From the NCBI GenBank assembly GCA_032119795.1, contig JAUMFO010000024.1:124001-188000 (forward strand): DNA of 64,000 bases, read 5' to 3'. The notes under the pieces are model-generated. The model ran no database searches. It saw only the letters and a program-made list of their open reading frames with translations, and was not told where the DNA came from. Source of the stretch: JAGIBJ01 sp032119795. GTDB taxonomy: Bacteria; Actinomycetota; Thermoleophilia; Solirubrobacterales; Solirubrobacteraceae. A program made the position numbers and the translations under genes. Shown piece by piece: positions 8,375 to 16,783 of this stretch (position 1 is its first letter; the number at the start of each line of letters is the position of its first letter).

Positions 8375-9940
8375 TTAGTCGCGAACCTGCGCCCGAGGAG
8401 ACCCTTGGGGCTGGTTCCCTGCCGCCGGCGGCACGAACTTCACGCCCGAGTAGTACGGGGAGGCTTCGGAGACGCCGCCGATCACGACGAGCCCGAGGAT
8501 CGGCACGCCAATGCGGGACAGTTCGTCGCGCAGATCCATGGCGGCCGGCACGGCGATGCGCTCGAGTCGGGCGACGACGAGCACGCTGTCGCAGGCGCGA
8601 GCGATCAGCTTCGCGTCGGCGAGTCCGAGGAGCGGCGTGGAGTCGACGATCACGTACGTGTAGCCGAGGCGGCGGATCTTCTCCAGCAACGGTTCGACGC
8701 TGCCACTGGACAGCAGACGCGCGGCGTCGGACGACATCGTCCCCGACGGCAGCACGTCGGCCCCGCCGGACGTGCGATCTCGGGCTGAACCGTCGATGAT
8801 CGCGGCCTTGATCCTGTCGGCGGTGACGCCACTGCCAGCATGCTCAGCCGCGAGCAGATCACTGAAGCCCGGCTTCCCATCGACATGCAGCAGCGCGTCG
8901 AGCCGCGGCCACCGCAGATCGCCGGACACGAGCAGCGTCTTGTGGCCACTGGCAGCCAGGAGACGCGCGACGCGCGTGGCCACCGTCGTCTTGCCCTCAG
9001 CATGCATGGAGCTGGTCAGCATCAGAACGTGCGGCTTGCCCGGGGGCAGCGCCAGGCGCAGCGCGGCGGAGAGCGACTGGTAGGCCTCCTGCTCCACACG
9101 CATCGCCGCCGGTGCCGTGCGCACCCCCATGCGGCGCCCGAGCTCGGGGACCGTCGTGACGATCGGAAGCTCCAAGAACTGGGCCAGATCGCGCTGGTTG
9201 GTGAAGCGCGGGCGCAGCTGATCGCGCAGGAGCGCCACCAGAATGCCAAGGAACACGCCGACGAACAGCGCGAGCACACCGTTGCGCACGGGCTTGGGAG
9301 AGTCCGGGCCTCCGGGGACGACCGCGGCCCGCGCAAGCGTCACCTGATCGACCTGGGTGGCGAGCTGGGCATAGAGGTCGTTCTGCTGCGCGCGGAGTGA
9401 ATCCTTCTGCTCAGGCGAGTCGGCGCTTTCGATGGCGCGGCCCAGCGAAGCGATCTGCGACTTGATCGCACTGCCCTGATTGCCGGTCGTGTTCTTGATG
9501 TAGGCGTCGGCGACCGCGTTGGCGTAGGCCGCAGCCAAACGAGGCTCGTCAGAGGTCGAGGCGATCTCGAGCAGGTTTGCGCCGAAGACGGCCTCAGCCG
9601 TGGTCGCAAGCCGCAGCGTGTCCTGGTCGACCGTGATGCCCTGGTCATCGAGCGCCTGGCGGGCAGCATCGAGCACGATGGTCTGGGTGACGAGGGCCTT
9701 CTGCGTCTCGATGTTGCGCTCCTGCGAGACCGCATCACCGGCGCTCGCACGAGCGAGGTCATAGCCGACCGTCGCCACCGCCGAATAGGTCTTCGGCAAC
9801 ACCATCGACAGCGCGACGGCAAAGACCATCAGCCCAATCGCGAGGGCTCCGATGAGCGGCAGATCGCGGCGGACGGCAGCCAGGTAGCGGCGCGTATCGA
9901 CGGCTTCGGCACCGCCGCCCGTGGAGAAGCGATCAGCCAT
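8375..9940 (-). CDS. Fused Wzz-type co-polymerase and BY-kinase-like ATPase
   Basis: Controls polysaccharide chain length and export; family members autophosphorylate on C-terminal tyrosines. The Wzz domain has TM1 near residues 24-49, an extracytoplasmic helical region and TM2 near 222-240. A cytoplasmic P-loop domain follows, with Lys317 in HAEGKTTVA and the hydrophobic DSTP motif at Asp433. The Walker A' segment reads LLVSGDLRWP, where the usual first Asp of DxD is replaced, and the tail has only SPYYSG instead of a tyrosine cluster. Activity as a kinase is therefore uncertain. The start is ATG 9940. It faces the cpsB-wzx-wzy operon. Confidence 0.87.
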   Translation of the reverse strand: MADRFSTGGGAEAVDTRRYLAAVRRDLPLIGALAIGLMVFAVALSMVLPKTYSAVATVGYDLARASAGDAVSQERNIETQKALVTQTIVLDAARQALDDQGITVDQDTLRLATTAEAVFGANLLEIASTSDEPRLAAAYANAVADAYIKNTTGNQGSAIKSQIASLGRAIESADSPEQKDSLRAQQNDLYAQLATQVDQVTLARAAVVPGGPDSPKPVRNGVLALFVGVFLGILVALLRDQLRPRFTNQRDLAQFLELPIVTTVPELGRRMGVRTAPAAMRVEQEAYQSLSAALRLALPPGKPHVLMLTSSMHAEGKTTVATRVARLLAASGHKTLLVSGDLRWPRLDALLHVDGKPGFSDLLAAEHAGSGVTADRIKAAIIDGSARDRTSGGADVLPSGTMSSDAARLLSSGSVEPLLEKIRRLGYTYVIVDSTPLLGLADAKLIARACDSVLVVARLERIAVPAAMDLRDELSRIGVPILGLVVIGGVSEASPYYSGVKFVPPAAGNQPQGSPRAQVRD

Positions 9941-10204
9941 GAGCAGTTCCTAGAACGGGGGAGCGGGTCAAAGCGAGGCAATCCTATGGCACGAGCCCCC
10001 GGACCTGGCCGGGTCGTATGGCCCGGGCCGTGCACGGGTGCCCGCGCGCCAACGCGTCACCCAACCAGGGTCCCCAGCGACGGATGCGCGCCAGCGCACC
10101 CCGATTTCGTCGGACACACGTCCAATACACCGGTATGACCCCCGTAGGGATCGCGGCCGTGGCCGATGACCTAGGCACAACGAAGTGCCGCCGCCTTCCT
10201 CCGG
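9941..10204. other. Divergent intergenic region upstream of the BY-kinase and the riboswitch gene
   Basis: No gene was found. This stretch must hold the promoters for the minus-strand kinase gene and for the plus-strand riboswitch transcript. A TATGAC at 10134-10139 could be a weak -10 element for the plus strand, but no convincing -35 box accompanies it. Confidence 0.4.
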
Positions 10205-10211
10205 GCAGCAG

Positions 10212-10307
10212 CGGTTCCTCGAAATGGCAAACCCGTCGTGAGGCGGGGACGCAAAGCAACGGGGCCTTCACGGATGAAGGCAGCCCAGCCGCCGAAAGGA
10301 TTCACCG
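10212..10307 (+). promoter_or_regulatory. Cyclic di-GMP-I (GEMM-I) riboswitch
   Basis: The core GEMM-I elements appear in order: GGCAAACC (10226-10233), a short stem closed by a GTGA GNRA-type tetraloop (CGTC/GGCG), the invariant GACGCAAAGC (10248-10257), a second stem with GGGGCC and CCTTCA-CGGA-TGAAGG, then CAGCCGCCGA. The closing stem can pair CGGT and TCCTCG (10212-10221) with CGAAAGGA and ACCG (10293-10307, with small bulges). That 3' strand contains the AAAGGA ribosome-binding site and the first base of the GTG start. Ligand-stabilised pairing would thus block initiation, suggesting an OFF switch. The family identification is from known consensus; the OFF direction is inferred. Confidence 0.9.
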
Positions 10308-11863
10308 TGGTACTACGCACGCTCGCAGTCGCGCTTCTCGCGACCGCCGCCGCATTTGGAGCAGGGGTTGCGCCCGCCTCCGCTGCGACGGACGCGACCG
10401 GCCGTACCGGTGAAGTCCGCTTCGTCAAGCGGATGACCCCCGCCGACGACAAGCACGTCACCGGGAACGACCCCGCCAAGCGGGCCTGGCTGAACGACAA
10501 GTACTGGCGCACCGAGGTGTTCGCCCCGTTCTTCGACGGCATGACCAGCTGGTACCAGCAGGGCTGGGTCTACAGCGACCTCTACGCCATCTACACCGGC
10601 AGCCAGCTCGCCACCCAGCATCCAGAGTGGATTCTCCGCGACGGCGCCGGCAACAAGCTCTTCATCCCCTGGGGCTGCAGCAACGGCACGTGCCCGCAGT
10701 ACGCCGCGGACATCACCAACCCCGCCTTCCGCGCCGACTGGATCGCCAAGCTCAAGGGCACGCTCGCCAAGGGCTACAAGGGCGCCTGGATCGACGACGT
10801 CAACCTCGAGCTGCGCGTCGGCAACGGCAACGGCGCCGACGTGCTCCCCCACAGCGCTTCACTTGGCCGCACGATGAACGCCGCCGACTGGCGCAAGTCG
10901 ATGGCCGACTTCACCGAGCAGATCCGCCGCGAGATCCCGAATCACGAGCTGCTGCACAACAGCATCTGGTACGCCGGGCAGGGCGCAGGTCGCGAGAAGA
11001 ACGCCGACGTGCAACGCCAGATCGCCTCCGCCGACTACATCAACCTCGAGCGCGGCGTCACCGACGGCGGCCTCACGGGCGGCAGCGGCGAATGGAGCCT
11101 GCGCGCCGTGCAGGCCTATGCCGATCAGGTCCACGCGCAGGGCAAGGGCCTCATCATCGACGCCTGGGAGTCCGGAGACGCCGACCGCGAGTACAGCCTC
11201 GCCAACTACCTCCTCATCAACACCGGCAAGGACGGCGTCGGCGACATGTCGCAGGGCCCGGAGGCCTGGTGGAGCGGCTGGGATGCCGACCTCGGCACCG
11301 CGACCGGCAACCGCTACGACTGGCAGGGCGTGATGCGCCGCGACTTCACCGGTGGCATCGCCCTGGTGAACGAGCCCGGCGCTCCAACCCGCACGGTCAC
11401 GCTGCCGAGGCCGATGGTCACGGTCGACGGACGCACCGTCACGCAGATCACGCTCTCGGCCCGCAAGGGCGTCGTCCTGCGCGGCGAAGGCGTCGCCGCC
11501 GGTAGCGGTTCCACCACGACCCCGGGGACCACCACCCCGGGCACCGGCACCACGACCCCGAAGCCGACCACGCCGACCATCCCCGTTGCTCCCGGCACGG
11601 GCTCCGGCACGACGCCGACCACGGGCACCAAGTGCACCACCATCCGCGTGACCTACCCGACGCTGCGCTGGGATGCCAAGAAGGGCCGCCTGGTCTCCGG
11701 GACCGGCTCAGCCAAGGTCTGCATCCCGTCAAACCTCAAAAAGGGCACCAAGGCCCACAAGACCGCCGTCAAGCGGGCCACAAAGGCCGCGCGCAAGGCG
11801 TCGATCAAGAAGGCCAAAGCCGCTCGCGTGGAGGCCGTCCGCGCGGCCGCCGCTCGCGCCTAG
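10307..11863 (+). CDS. Secreted putative glycoside hydrolase (GHL15-like) under c-di-GMP riboswitch
   Basis: GTG 10307 is the start: AAAGGA lies six bases upstream and a signal peptide follows directly (LRTLAVALLATAAAFGAG, cleavage after ASA). The mature part looks like a TIM-barrel putative glycosidase: GAWIDDVNLE with Asp163/Asp164, ADYINLERG, LIIDAWESGD with Glu288, and ANYLLINTGKDGVGD. This resembles the hypothetical glycosyl hydrolase family GHL15. A threonine/proline/glycine linker follows, then a short Cys-containing module and a very basic Lys/Ala-rich tail that could bind anionic surface polymers. The substrate is unknown; the riboswitch suggests matrix polysaccharide. Confidence 0.75.
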   Translation: MVLRTLAVALLATAAAFGAGVAPASAATDATGRTGEVRFVKRMTPADDKHVTGNDPAKRAWLNDKYWRTEVFAPFFDGMTSWYQQGWVYSDLYAIYTGSQLATQHPEWILRDGAGNKLFIPWGCSNGTCPQYAADITNPAFRADWIAKLKGTLAKGYKGAWIDDVNLELRVGNGNGADVLPHSASLGRTMNAADWRKSMADFTEQIRREIPNHELLHNSIWYAGQGAGREKNADVQRQIASADYINLERGVTDGGLTGGSGEWSLRAVQAYADQVHAQGKGLIIDAWESGDADREYSLANYLLINTGKDGVGDMSQGPEAWWSGWDADLGTATGNRYDWQGVMRRDFTGGIALVNEPGAPTRTVTLPRPMVTVDGRTVTQITLSARKGVVLRGEGVAAGSGSTTTPGTTTPGTGTTTPKPTTPTIPVAPGTGSGTTPTTGTKCTTIRVTYPTLRWDAKKGRLVSGTGSAKVCIPSNLKKGTKAHKTAVKRATKAARKASIKKAKAARVEAVRAAAARA

Positions 11864-11958
11864 CCTCGCCGCGCTCATGCGGCGGCCCCGAAAGGCCGCG
11901 CGCTGCAGACCCACTCGGGGCCGTTGCTGGAGGGCTCGGCCCCGAGGTAGCGCCCGCG

Positions 11959-11988
11959 GACGGCGCGTCTCGGGGGAGGCGCGCCGTC
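11959..11988. terminator. Bidirectional hairpin between convergent genes
   Basis: GACGGCGCG at 11959-11967 pairs perfectly with CGCGCCGTC at 11980-11988. It lies between the 3' ends of the riboswitch-controlled gene and the minus-strand membrane protein. No T-tract is present. Confidence 0.6.
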
Positions 11989-12005
11989 TCGCGTTATGGG
12001 CCCGA

Positions 12006-13976
12006 TCAGGGCAGCTGTGGCAGTGCCGTACCGACGGCCCCGGGCTCACAGTCCCTCGGTGGCGGCGCCGGTACTGGCTTCCCGGCATCGTCGTAGCCCA
12101 GGCTCGGCGACACCGCAACGAGGGGCGACGCGCCCCAGTACTCGTAGACCGTGAAGGCGTTGGCCGGGAGATCGGACGCCGGCGGGTTCGCGGTGTCGCC
12201 GAAGCGTGCCCGTACGCAGTACCCGACGTTGACCACCGTCATCAGCGCCGTATTCACGTCGACGCCGCTGCCTTGGAAGCCCCATGCGTCGAACCGACGA
12301 GACGCGACGATGACGAATCGCGGCGAGACCTCCATCAGCTGCGCCGCCGCGGCCTGGTCGGCCTGCGCATCCGGCAGCGTCCCCGGGAGGAACGTCGTGT
12401 CGTAGAGCGCGGGGCGCGTCCCCAGGAAGAACTGGAACCCGGGCTCCTGCGGCAGCACGAGCATCGGCTCGCCGGGCTTCACCTTCGGCGCGAGGAGGTC
12501 GACGACCTTCTGGATGTTCGGGCCGGCGGTGGCGTCGGCCTTATAGGCGCCGTTCGGCGTGCGCACCGTGAACGTCTGGTCGGAGTACCGGCCGACGTAG
12601 GCATGGACGGCCAACAGCACCGCCGACGCCGCCAGGACGAACGCCGTCGTTGCCATCTGCCGACCGTCGGTCCGTGCTGCTGCGCGGTAGAGGACGATCG
12701 CGGCCAGCAACACGACCGGCGGCGCGAAGTAGGTCGCGTAGACGTCGGTCGAGAACATCGCGTAGGCCCGTAGCGAGCACGCCGAGGCCACGGCAATCAG
12801 CGACAGGTCGGCCGCCCACGACGGCCCGCCGAGCGGAGCTTCTTCGTGGCGTAGCCAGGCCACCGCCGCCACGGCAAGCATCACGAACGCAACGGCCGGC
12901 AACACCGTCATCGGGATCAGGAGCCGACCGACGTCACGGCCCACGTCCTTTACGGGCCCGGTCGCATCGCCGCCGGCCACGCCCAGCACCGTCGCCACCA
13001 CCACACCGACGACCACCAGCACCGCGAACAGCCCCCAGGGCGACGCCACGATCCGCGCCGCCCGCCCACGCGGCACGCCGGCCACGCTCGAGCCGTCGGC
13101 TGCAGCTCGCGGCCACCCGGTGTAGCCCGACGCCTCAACCGACCGCACCAGCGCCAGCCCGCCGCCGAACACGAGCACGCCGCGCAGGATCAGGGCGCCG
13201 AGGCTTGGCAGGTCGTAGGGATGCCACGCCTCCTCAAAGCGCCCACCGACGGTCTTCACGAAGTCCACCGGGAACAGGTTTTCGGTGAAGAGCCGCTCGG
13301 CGCCCGCCCGCCAAGCGAAGTAGGCGAGCACGCCTCCACCAACGACGATCGCTCCCGGGGCCGCCCACAGCAGCGCCCGCAGCGCAGGCCGCCATCCCTC
13401 CTGCCGCAGCAGTCCCAGCGCCGCCCCGCCGAGTGCCGCCACGGCGAAGGCCAAGAACTCCGGCCGCGTGAGCGCCGCCGCGCCGAAGGCGATCCCGGCC
13501 CAGCCGTAGCGCCCGTGGCTGACCGCTAGGAGCACGCCAAGCACGGCCATCAGGCCGGTCGTTGCGCCCGCCGTATGCGGGAGCTGGAAGTTGAACAGCG
13601 ACCCGCTGAATCCGATCGCAAGGACGGCCGCGAGGCCGGCCGCCACGACCGCGCCCGGGAGCCAGCGCCCCGCCAGCCGACGCCATAGCTCGGCGATCAC
13701 GGCCGTCTGCACGAAACCGAACGCGAAGGCCGCCCCGAGTGTGGAGCCGAGCACCGCGAAGGCCCCCGAGAGGCCAGCGATGCCGAGTGGCCCGTAGAAG
13801 TAGCGCACGTCGCGGTAGGGCTCGATTCCGTCGAGCCATCCGGCAGCGACGACGAGGTCGAGCCCCGGGTCGCTGGCGGGGTTGCCCCAGCGCTGCCAGG
13901 AGACCGCCACCAGAATGGCGGCGAAGCACCCGAGCAGGAGCCACGGCGCAGCGGAGCGTGTCGGCTGGAACGTCAC
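12006..13976 (-). CDS. Multi-pass membrane protein, glycosyltransferase-like (GT-C style)
   Basis: About 656 residues with roughly a dozen hydrophobic helices and a soluble C-terminal portion. Acidic DPGLDLVVAAGWLDG and PYRDVRYFYGPLG lie in the first extracytoplasmic loop, the arrangement seen in GT-C lipid-phosphosugar transferases such as dolichyl-mannosyltransferase-like proteins. TRPEFLAF is another conserved-looking segment. The C-terminal part (LVLPQEPGFQFFLGTRPAL onward) matches the periplasmic domain of such proteins. The start is placed at GTG 13976, just before a membrane helix; the open frame upstream overlaps the next gene and is not protein-like. Substrate unknown. Confidence 0.7.
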   Translation of the reverse strand: MTFQPTRSAAPWLLLGCFAAILVAVSWQRWGNPASDPGLDLVVAAGWLDGIEPYRDVRYFYGPLGIAGLSGAFAVLGSTLGAAFAFGFVQTAVIAELWRRLAGRWLPGAVVAAGLAAVLAIGFSGSLFNFQLPHTAGATTGLMAVLGVLLAVSHGRYGWAGIAFGAAALTRPEFLAFAVAALGGAALGLLRQEGWRPALRALLWAAPGAIVVGGGVLAYFAWRAGAERLFTENLFPVDFVKTVGGRFEEAWHPYDLPSLGALILRGVLVFGGGLALVRSVEASGYTGWPRAAADGSSVAGVPRGRAARIVASPWGLFAVLVVVGVVVATVLGVAGGDATGPVKDVGRDVGRLLIPMTVLPAVAFVMLAVAAVAWLRHEEAPLGGPSWAADLSLIAVASACSLRAYAMFSTDVYATYFAPPVVLLAAIVLYRAAARTDGRQMATTAFVLAASAVLLAVHAYVGRYSDQTFTVRTPNGAYKADATAGPNIQKVVDLLAPKVKPGEPMLVLPQEPGFQFFLGTRPALYDTTFLPGTLPDAQADQAAAAQLMEVSPRFVIVASRRFDAWGFQGSGVDVNTALMTVVNVGYCVRARFGDTANPPASDLPANAFTVYEYWGASPLVAVSPSLGYDDAGKPVPAPPPRDCEPGAVGTALPQLP

Positions 13977-14166
13977 GCGCGGAGATTGACACGCCGGTCG
14001 GCAGGTCGCGGCCGGTCGCCCGCAGGGGCGCCGCAAAACGCCGCCTGAAAGCTGTTCGTGAGCACCGCCAAGAGTCCAGGACCGGCGGGGCACCGTCGCA
14101 CAGCCGGGTACCGTGGCGGGTGGAACGTCGCCCGCGAACTGGATCGCGGGCCGCATCCGCGCACTC

Positions 14167-16689
14167 GTGACCGACTCTTCTCGTACCCGCCGCCGCTTCC
14201 TGCGAGACGCAGGTCTCGTCGGCGCAGCGACGACGGCAGCCCCGTTCCTGACGCCCGCCTTCGGCGCCGACGGCGACCCCGAGGCGCCGTTCTGCCCGCA
14301 CCCCAATCCGATCGTCCACGAGAACCGGTGCACCAACCCGGACACGTTCGGCGCCGGCTTCCAGGTCTCCGGCACGACCTCGGTGATGGGTGGGTTTGCC
14401 CGCCAGACCTCCGTCGATGTCGGCTCGCCCGTCGAGCTCGTCATCTCCGGCCCAAACAACTACCTCCCGCCCAGCGGCGACGCCCCGCTGGAGACGGTCG
14501 AGGTCGACGTCTACCGCCTGGGCTACTACGACGGACTTGGCGGTCGGCGCGTCTGGTCGACCAGCGGTCCCGTCTCCACCTTCCAAAAAGTCGACGCGCT
14601 CGGCGCCCCGAGCAACGACGGCACCTACCCGCCGGACGAACCGGTCGACGCGACCACCGGGCTGAGCGGCCGCGCCAACTGGCGCACGGTCGTCACCGTG
14701 CCACCGGAGGCGCTGACGGTCTCCGGCGTCTACGTCGCCAAACTGCGCGGCAAGTGGGTCGAGTATCCGCCCGGCGCGCCGTCGGTCGAACGCTCCGGGG
14801 ACTCCCAGGCCGTCTTCATCGTGCGCGACGACGCACGCGCCCGAGACCTGCTCGTGCTCCTGCCGACGAACACCTGGCAGGCCTACAACTATTGGGGCGG
14901 GCGCTCCACCTACACCTACAACTCGCGGTACGGCTCCGCCGGGTCGATCGTGCCCGCCACCGGCACCGAGCGCGCCGCGAAGGTCAGCTTCGACCGCCCG
15001 CACAACAACTGGGTGGGCGACTACAACTGGGTCCTGCGGACCGAGTTCCCGGCGATCTGGTGGCTTGAGCGCCACGGCTACGACGTCGCCTACACCGAGG
15101 ATGTCGCCCTGGGCCTCGATCCCGCCCAGGCCCTGCCAGACCTCAGCAAAGGCGTGATGGTGCTCGGGCATGGCGAGTACTGGTCACAGGGCCTGCGCGA
15201 CGGCTTGCAGGACGCCCGCGACGCCGGCACCAGCCTCTACAACCTCGGCGCCAACGTCGCCTACTGGCGCGTGCGCCACGAGACCGTCGACGGCGACGTC
15301 GCCACGAGCGTTGAGGACGCTCGCGTGATGGCGATCTACAAGACCGTCGAGGGCGGCGGCAGCAGCGCGACAACGACCGGAGGCGGCGCCGACAGCGGCA
15401 GCGGGAGCCCCACCGTCAACGAGGCGACGATCGCCAGCCTCGCCGACCCGGTCTCCCCCACCACCACCTGGCGCGACCCCGGCAAGGGCCCCGGCATCGA
15501 TCCGCCGGGCACGGCCGCCGCAACGCCGGCCAGCTACGCCGGCCCGAACCGCCCCGAAGCCGAGCTGCTCGGCGTGCAGTACATCGGCGACGACGACGCC
15601 CGCAATCGCGGCCTGACGGTCCCCGCCGCCACGGCTGGCCGCGCCGGCGAGTTTGCTGCCCACTCTGCGTGGCGGCACACGCCCGTCGCCGGGAAGACCA
15701 CGACGACCACGATCGGCGCCCACCTGGTGGGCTGGGAGTGGGACGCCATCCCGCCGCCAGGCTCGCCGTACGCCGGTACGCCGCCCGCCACGAAGGACGG
15801 CACCGGAGGTGTGCGGCGCCTCAGCGAGACCGATCCGCGCGTCAATCCGCCCCCGGGCGCCCAGACGGCCTACCTCATGGACGCCGGCCGGCAGTACTCC
15901 GCACGCGGCGCCGCCGCGCAGCCCCCCGCCGGCGGAAGCGCCGTGGCCCACGCCGTCAGCTACGTCGCGCCGAGTGGGGCGCTCGTCTTCTCGTCGGGCA
16001 CGATCCAGTGGTCGTGGGGCCTGGGCCCGCACTACCTGCACCGCAACACCGACTCATACGCGAGCGCACCCGTCGACACCACCGACAGCCGCATCGTGCA
16101 GGCGACGACGAACCTGCTGGCGGACGGCGGCATCGTCCCGATCACGCCTGAAGGCCTGCTCTTTGACCCGCCGCCGGAGCCGGAGCCGACGACGCCGACG
16201 ACTCCCACCACACCGCCGACTACACCTGAGCCGACCACGCCGACCACGCCTGAGCCGACCACGCCGGTCGATGGCGGCGGGACCCCGCCCGTCACTCCGC
16301 CGGTCGTCGCTCCGCCCACGCCCAACCCGCCCGCGCCAAATCCACCGACGCCCACACCGCCGATTCCGGCGCTCAAGCTCAGGCTCCTGAGCTCCAAAGC
16401 CACCGCCGCAGGGCGCTTGAAGGCCCAGATCACGGCGGGCCAACAGCTGCCTCGTGCGATCCGCGGCACGGTCGAACTCACCCTCGACGGCAAGCGCCTG
16501 GCGCGTGCTTCGTTCTCGATGCGCACCACCAAGTCGGGCACCATCACGCTCAAGCTCTCGGCTGCGGCGCGCGCGAGACTGCTGCGCAAAGGCAAGCTCA
16601 AACCGCTCGGGCGCGTGATCGTGACGGAGAACGGCAAGACCGTCCGGACGGACCTCGTCCGACTGACGATCACCCGCGCCAAGAAGTAG
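14167..16689 (+). CDS. Tat-exported dimethylformamidase-beta-like protein, paralog 1
   Basis: A twin-arginine signal (SSRTRRRFLRDAGLVGA) follows GTG 14167, so that start is preferred over GTG 14113. The large domain resembles the C-terminal domain of N,N-dimethylformamidase beta subunit: TNTWQAYNYWGGRSTYTYN, FPAIWWLERHGYDV, VLGHGEYWS, LVGWEWD and a final SGTIQWSWGL. By analogy with the Tyr/Tyr/Glu iron site reported for dimethylformamidase, the Tyr-rich segment and the HGEYW glutamate are candidate metal ligands (inference). It then has a long Pro/Thr linker and a C-terminal beta-rich domain unlike those of the other two paralogs. Substrate unknown. Confidence 0.8.
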   Translation: MTDSSRTRRRFLRDAGLVGAATTAAPFLTPAFGADGDPEAPFCPHPNPIVHENRCTNPDTFGAGFQVSGTTSVMGGFARQTSVDVGSPVELVISGPNNYLPPSGDAPLETVEVDVYRLGYYDGLGGRRVWSTSGPVSTFQKVDALGAPSNDGTYPPDEPVDATTGLSGRANWRTVVTVPPEALTVSGVYVAKLRGKWVEYPPGAPSVERSGDSQAVFIVRDDARARDLLVLLPTNTWQAYNYWGGRSTYTYNSRYGSAGSIVPATGTERAAKVSFDRPHNNWVGDYNWVLRTEFPAIWWLERHGYDVAYTEDVALGLDPAQALPDLSKGVMVLGHGEYWSQGLRDGLQDARDAGTSLYNLGANVAYWRVRHETVDGDVATSVEDARVMAIYKTVEGGGSSATTTGGGADSGSGSPTVNEATIASLADPVSPTTTWRDPGKGPGIDPPGTAAATPASYAGPNRPEAELLGVQYIGDDDARNRGLTVPAATAGRAGEFAAHSAWRHTPVAGKTTTTTIGAHLVGWEWDAIPPPGSPYAGTPPATKDGTGGVRRLSETDPRVNPPPGAQTAYLMDAGRQYSARGAAAQPPAGGSAVAHAVSYVAPSGALVFSSGTIQWSWGLGPHYLHRNTDSYASAPVDTTDSRIVQATTNLLADGGIVPITPEGLLFDPPPEPEPTTPTTPTTPPTTPEPTTPTTPEPTTPVDGGGTPPVTPPVVAPPTPNPPAPNPPTPTPPIPALKLRLLSSKATAAGRLKAQITAGQQLPRAIRGTVELTLDGKRLARASFSMRTTKSGTITLKLSAAARARLLRKGKLKPLGRVIVTENGKTVRTDLVRLTITRAKK

Positions 16690-16696
16690 TTCATCG

Positions 16697-16719
16697 CAGC
16701 GCAGCATGGGTCTGCGCTG
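16697..16719 (+). terminator. Hairpin between paralogs 1 and 2
   Basis: CAGCGCAG at 16697-16704 pairs with CTGCGCTG at 16712-16719 just after the first paralog's stop. It has no T-tract and may be a terminator or processing site within the tandem array. Confidence 0.5.
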
Positions 16720-16783
16720 AGCCAACGCTCGTCCAGGAACGCTCCGAATGGTGAAAAACCTTCCGACCACGGGAGGGAACGCC

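Noticed and set aside
7452..8799. Several overlapping ORFs inside the mosaic element and antisense to the BY-kinase
   Set aside because: Translations are Arg/Pro/Ala-rich, differ between element copies and follow the repeat structure rather than codon bias.
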